The position numbers and the translations under genes were made by a program. This document shows positions 60,492-64,000 of a stretch of DNA of 64,000 nt, one piece after another. The notes below the pieces were generated by a model. It saw only the letters and a program-made list of their open reading frames with translations. It was not told the DNA's origin and made no database searches. Each line of letters starts with the position of its first letter. Within the stretch, counting starts at the first letter, position 1. Source of the DNA: Bacteroidota bacterium (GTDB lineage: Bacteria > Bacteroidota > JABWAT01); NCBI GenBank assembly GCA_020161835.1, contig JAIUNL010000002.1:1-64000 (forward strand), given 5' to 3'.

Positions 60492-62660
60492 ATGAAAAAA
60501 ACCAATTTTATCCTTACCCTGCTGTTCCTCGCCATTTCGGCATCAGCACAGAATAAAGAAATCACACTCGAAGATATTTTCCTGAACCAGAAATTCACTG
60601 GCGAGTATTTATTCGGCACCCAATGGATTCCCGGTCAGGATGCTTATTCGTGGGTCGAGAAAAACAAAGAAACCGGTGTTTCAGATATTCTGAAATATGA
60701 CTGTAAAACCGGCGAAAAATCTCTGCTGATTTCAGGTTCAGATTTAAAAAGTGGAGATAAACCCTTCCCCTTCAGCTATTACGAATGGACGAAGGATGGA
60801 AAAGATATTCTTCTTTCGGGGATTTTATCTGCCCGGGATATAAAAACCGGTGGTGAACTTGCTCTTTATAATCTGGAATCAAAAACCCTCAGAGTCATTC
60901 CTTCGAACGGATTTGAACTTAAAATTGCCCAGTTGTCGCCTGATGGTAAAACGCTGGGTTATGTTAAAAACAACAATCTGTTCACTTTTGAATTGTCTTC
61001 CGGTAAGGAAACCCAGCTTACTTTTGATGGAACCGATCAGATTTTAAACGGAAATTTTGACTGGGTTTATGAGGAAGAATTTTCAATCATCAACGGTTGG
61101 AAATGGTCACCTGATTCAAAGAAAATTGCTTTCTGGCGTCTTGACCAGACCAACGTGCCGCAATTTAAAATATCCATTTATGATGAAAAGTATTTGTCGT
61201 TTAATGAGTACAAATATCCGAAAGCCGGTGATCCGAACTCAATCGTTAAAATCGGAATTTGTGATCTTTCCAGATCATCAACATCGTGGGTTGATCTGGG
61301 TTCAGAAACGGATATTTACGTGCCCAGAATCGACTGGATGGCCGATTCAAATGTGCTGTCGGTTCAACGCCTGAACCGGCTTCAGAATAAACTGGATTTG
61401 CTTTTTGCGGATGCAGGCACGGGTGCAACCAAACTGGTTCTTTCAGAAAAGAGCGACACCTGGGTAGAAATTCAGGACAATGTTTATTTCCTTCCCGACG
61501 GAAAATCCTTCATCTGGCAATCAGAAAAAGATGGATTCAATCATCTCTATTTATATTCGGTTGACGGAAAACAAATCCGCCAGCTCACAAAAGGAAACTG
61601 GGAAGTTGATAAAGTTCTGGGGTATGACAAAAAATCGGGAGTCATTTACTTTACGGCGGCAAAAGAAGGTCCGATGAATTCTGATTTGTACCGGGTTGAA
61701 GTTAAAAATTCAAAGTTAACCCGGCTTTCCCAGGAAACCGGAACTCACCGGATTTCCCTTCATCCCGATTTCAATTTCTATCTTGACCGGTTTTCTGATG
61801 TAAAAACCCCAACCAAAACCCGTCTCCATTCTTCCGACGGAAAGTTGGTCAGAACTATTCTGGAAAATAACATGGAATCACTGAAGGACTATTCCTTTCC
61901 GGTTCCTGAATTTACCACCATTCCCGGCGCCGATGGAACTCCGCTTGCAGCCTACATCATCAAACCAACCGATTTTGATTCCACCAAAAAATATCCCGTT
62001 CTGTTTTATATTTATGGCGGACCCGGAAGTCAGGTTGTACTCAATAATTGGGATACCCGGTATAACGGCTGGCATGCCCTGTTGACTCAAAAAGGGTACA
62101 TAATTGTTTCCGTTGATAACCGTGGCACGCCAAACCGGGGAAAAGCTTTTAAATCGGCCATTTACAAAAATCTCGGAAAAGTTGAATCTGACGATCAGAT
62201 TTCTGCTGCGAAATGGCTGGCAGAGAAATCCTGGGTTGATAAAAACCGGATCGGTATTTGGGGATGGAGTTATGGCGGATTTTTGTCGGCTTATTCTCTT
62301 TTTAAAGGAAATGATACATTTAAAGCAGCAATAGCCGTTGCACCGGTTACCAACTGGAAATTTTACGATTCCATTTACACCGAAAGATATATGCAAACTC
62401 CGGAATTAAATCCGGACGGTTACAAAAACGCACCTATTGATCTGGCAAAAAATCTCAAAGGCAACTTCCTGCTCCTCCATGGAACGGCTGATGACAACGT
62501 CCATTTTCAAAACACCGTTGAATTGGTGCGGGAATTGCAAAAACAGGGAAAACAGTTTGAAACCATGTACTACCCCGATGGGTATCATGGTATTGGTGGC
62601 GGCAAAATCAGGTATCACCTGTTTACCTACATGACCAACTGGATTCTGAAGAATTTGTAG
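60492..62660 (+). CDS. Dipeptidyl peptidase IV-like S9 serine peptidase
   Basis: A 722-residue exported peptidase that should remove X-Pro or X-Ala dipeptides. The signal peptide is MKKTNFILTLLFLAISASAQ. An N-terminal eight-bladed propeller spans to about 460 and contains the substrate-anchoring double-Glu motif DWVYEEEFSI. The C-terminal alpha/beta hydrolase domain has YGGPGSQVV, nucleophile Ser about 594 in GIWGWSYGGFLSAY, Asp about 666 in HGTADDNVHF and His about 699 in DGYHGIGGG. Length fits Bacteroidota DPP IV. With the M1 and M61 enzymes it points to peptide scavenging. Confidence 0.93.
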   Translation: MKKTNFILTLLFLAISASAQNKEITLEDIFLNQKFTGEYLFGTQWIPGQDAYSWVEKNKETGVSDILKYDCKTGEKSLLISGSDLKSGDKPFPFSYYEWTKDGKDILLSGILSARDIKTGGELALYNLESKTLRVIPSNGFELKIAQLSPDGKTLGYVKNNNLFTFELSSGKETQLTFDGTDQILNGNFDWVYEEEFSIINGWKWSPDSKKIAFWRLDQTNVPQFKISIYDEKYLSFNEYKYPKAGDPNSIVKIGICDLSRSSTSWVDLGSETDIYVPRIDWMADSNVLSVQRLNRLQNKLDLLFADAGTGATKLVLSEKSDTWVEIQDNVYFLPDGKSFIWQSEKDGFNHLYLYSVDGKQIRQLTKGNWEVDKVLGYDKKSGVIYFTAAKEGPMNSDLYRVEVKNSKLTRLSQETGTHRISLHPDFNFYLDRFSDVKTPTKTRLHSSDGKLVRTILENNMESLKDYSFPVPEFTTIPGADGTPLAAYIIKPTDFDSTKKYPVLFYIYGGPGSQVVLNNWDTRYNGWHALLTQKGYIIVSVDNRGTPNRGKAFKSAIYKNLGKVESDDQISAAKWLAEKSWVDKNRIGIWGWSYGGFLSAYSLFKGNDTFKAAIAVAPVTNWKFYDSIYTERYMQTPELNPDGYKNAPIDLAKNLKGNFLLLHGTADDNVHFQNTVELVRELQKQGKQFETMYYPDGYHGIGGGKIRYHLFTYMTNWILKNL

Positions 62661-62688
62661 AATTTGATGGGGACGGGTTGGAAAGGCT

Positions 62689-62796
62689 GTCATCCCGGAC
62701 TTGATCCGGGATCCAGTATTAAGTTTTTCAGTTTTTGAAGTGTGAATTTAAATTGCAATTATAAAACATGGATCCCGGATCAAGTCCGGGATGACA
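62689..62796. repeat. Inverted doublet of GTCAT/ATCCA repeats after the DPP IV gene
   Basis: A forward copy at 62689-62720 and a reversed copy at 62768-62796 are separated by 47 bp. Both have the CCCGGACTTGATCCGGG core. Confidence 0.9.
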
Positions 62797-62816
62797 ACAT
62801 GGGTTTTCCACAAAAC

Positions 62817-62844
62817 AAAAAATCCGACTGAAACCGGATTTTTT
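62817..62844. terminator. Symmetric intrinsic terminator between convergent genes
   Basis: AAAAAATCCG (62817-62826), loop ACTGAAAC, and CGGATTTTTT (62835-62844) form a 10-bp stem flanked by A and T runs. It can terminate the DPP IV gene and the pyruvate:ferredoxin oxidoreductase gene from either side. Confidence 0.75.
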
Positions 62845-62888
62845 GTATGAGATGAATTTGAAGGGGTTTTAAAAATGCAATTTTATTT

Positions 62889-62972
62889 CGGTGGTTGAGG
62901 CTCTCGAAACCACCGGTAGAAATCCTAAGGGTCTGGTGTTTTTCCGGTCATTTCGAGAGCCTCAATGACCGG
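62889..62972. repeat. Two hairpins with mutually complementary loops
   Basis: CGGTGGTT...AACCACCG (62889-62914) and CCGGTCATT...AATGACCGG (62944-62972) are two hairpins. Their loops GAGGCTCTCGA and TCGAGAGCCTC are complementary, giving a 15-bp inverted pair 62895-62909/62951-62965. They are members of the TTCGA/CTCA loop family. The remainder up to 63007 has a CTTAAGCCTTACCCC run. Confidence 0.85.
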
Positions 62973-63007
62973 AACCAGCTTAAACCTTAAGCCTTACCCC
63001 AGCCCCC

Positions 63008-64000
63008 TTACTTCACTCCCGCCAGTTCCTGCAGAATATGCCAGTTGGCCAAACGTTCCTGCTTGGTTTCGAGAAGGGCTTCGGTTGGATTTCCATCTTT
63101 ATCGAATTGTTTTGCAAAACGGCCTTCAGAACGGGCGAAGTCAATAAAGGTGATTTCTTCATTGGTTTTCGGATTCACAAACCAGTCATCTTTCGGATTC
63201 GGATTTCCCTGAAGACTTAACCGTTCCTTGAAAGAACTTCCCTTTCTAGGATCGTAAATAAAAATCGGGAAAGTACGGGTATCTACTGCCAAACGGGCCT
63301 GGGTTGATGCCAGATTGTCGGCAACACCGTGCTCCGGCTGGCAGGTTGTATAAACTGAAACCACAGACGGACCATCATATTCATTGGCTGCCATGATTGC
63401 CCGGTAAAAGTGATTGATGTGGGCAGCCGTTGTCTGAGCCACAAACACATTCGGGTGCATCATCGCAATGTTGCCCATTTCCTTGCGGCCTTCACGTTTT
63501 CCTTTAATTTCCTTACCGAAAGCAGACATTTTTGCTTCCTGAGCGTGGAAAGTTCCGGTTGAAGCCTGTCCGCCGGTGTTTGAGTAAACCTGGGTGTCGA
63601 GCATGATCACGTTGATGTTAAGTCCGGAAAGGAACATCCGGCTGAGCGCCTGAAATCCGATATCCAGAAGCGCACCATCACCACCGATCAGCCACAATTT
63701 CTTCTTGGCATTTTCCGGATCCTGATTCCATCTCGCACGAACGCCCATGGCAAAAGTAGGTCCGTTTTCAAATAAACTGTTTGCCCACGGCGTCAGAAAC
63801 GGATTGTACGGATAGGTGGATGAATACACAGTATTACAACCGGTAGAAGCCACAACGCCCACATTTTCAGGTCCGTAAACAAAACCGGTTGCAGCCAGCA
63901 TCATCCGCAAAGCAGTTGCTTCACCGCAACCCATACAGGATCCGGCACCACCTACATAAAGCAATGATTTCTCAGAAAGCATCATATCAGCGAGAACTTT
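63008..64000 (-). CDS. Pyruvate:ferredoxin (flavodoxin) oxidoreductase, C-terminal part (partial)
   Basis: The open frame continues past the window edge (codons to 64000 are open), so the N-terminal part of the gene lies outside. The visible 331 residues are the thiamine-diphosphate-binding domain of a single-chain PFOR: cluster-binding SCMGCGE, VVASTGCNTVYSSTYPYNPFL, the ThDP/Mg motif IGGDGALLDIGFQALSRML-like segment, DTQVYSNTGGQASTGTFHAQ and a C-terminal tail with PKDDWFVNPKTNEEITFIDF. It should oxidise pyruvate to acetyl-CoA and reduce ferredoxin. Acetyl-CoA could then feed acetate kinase. It converges on the DPP IV gene over a symmetric terminator. Confidence 0.9.
   Translation of the reverse strand, partial: KVLADMMLSEKSLLYVGGAGSCMGCGEATALRMMLAATGFVYGPENVGVVASTGCNTVYSSTYPYNPFLTPWANSLFENGPTFAMGVRARWNQDPENAKKKLWLIGGDGALLDIGFQALSRMFLSGLNINVIMLDTQVYSNTGGQASTGTFHAQEAKMSAFGKEIKGKREGRKEMGNIAMMHPNVFVAQTTAAHINHFYRAIMAANEYDGPSVVSVYTTCQPEHGVADNLASTQARLAVDTRTFPIFIYDPRKGSSFKERLSLQGNPNPKDDWFVNPKTNEEITFIDFARSEGRFAKQFDKDGNPTEALLETKQERLANWHILQELAGVK

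Noticed and set aside
1..64000. tRNA, rRNA, transposase or integrase genes
   Set aside because: Intergenic gaps were read for cloverleaf-like or rRNA sequence and none was found; no ORF resembles a recombinase, despite the many repeats.

Overview
The window is a chromosomal segment of a Gram-negative bacterium of moderate to low G+C, most likely from the Bacteroidota/Ignavibacteriota side of the FCB group. Evidence: secreted proteins with signal peptides ending in SAQ/SQ or lipoboxes, CarboxypepD_reg and FISUMP domains, Reg_prop/Y_Y_Y propeller sensors, peptidases of the M1, M61 and DPP IV types, and several promoters of the Bacteroidota form TTTG-N19-TAnnTTTG (upstream of icd, dnaX, the GAF gene and the M61 peptidase gene). 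Ferredoxin-dependent 2-oxoacid oxidoreductases (korAB and part of a large pyruvate:ferredoxin oxidoreductase), acetate kinase and pyrophosphatase point to anaerobic or facultative metabolism fed by peptides.

Layout. 1-3.6 kb: an RpiR regulator and a YfcC-type carrier diverge from an isoaspartyl peptidase, with three operator-like palindromes between them. 3.6-7.1 kb: small unknown or envelope proteins. 7.3-17.2 kb: a five-PAS hybrid histidine kinase, NAD-dependent isocitrate dehydrogenase, an FAD oxidoreductase, a membrane HExxH protein with a YjbR protein, and a GAF histidine kinase. 17.4-31.5 kb (all minus strand): the most striking block, an RsbW-like kinase, a STAS antagonist and an RsbU-like phosphatase followed by three giant paralogous sensor phosphatases (periplasmic propeller, Y_Y_Y, membrane helix, coiled coil, SpoIIE/PP2C). 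31.5-32.5 kb: a gene-free kilobase with a 285-bp direct duplication. 32.5-35.3 kb: dnaX-ybaB-recR. 35.7-38.2 kb: korA and a korB beta-gamma fusion. 38.5-49.2 kb: pirin, pyrophosphatase, proBA, ackA, 3-hydroxyacyl-CoA dehydrogenase, a lipoprotein, RNase HI and an M1 aminopeptidase. 49.4-58 kb: a Phd-like/GAF fusion, small secreted proteins, a sodium symporter coupled to thiamine pyrophosphokinase, Bcp, a MsmX/UgpC ATPase, aroA and a FISUMP lipoprotein. 58.4-64 kb: M61 and DPP IV peptidases and the 3' part of a pyruvate:ferredoxin oxidoreductase gene that runs off the window.

Much of the intergenic space is filled by several families of dispersed hairpin repeats. The commonest (GTCAT-stem-ATCCA, 17 copies counted) often occurs as inverted doublets like BIMEs, and its stems vary with compensation. 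Other families are a TTCGA/CTCA loop hairpin, a GAGACG hairpin, multi-hairpin AACCCC/CCGGGTT elements and a CCTTACG heptamer array that runs into a stop codon. No rRNA, tRNA, CRISPR array, transposase or prophage gene was recognised.
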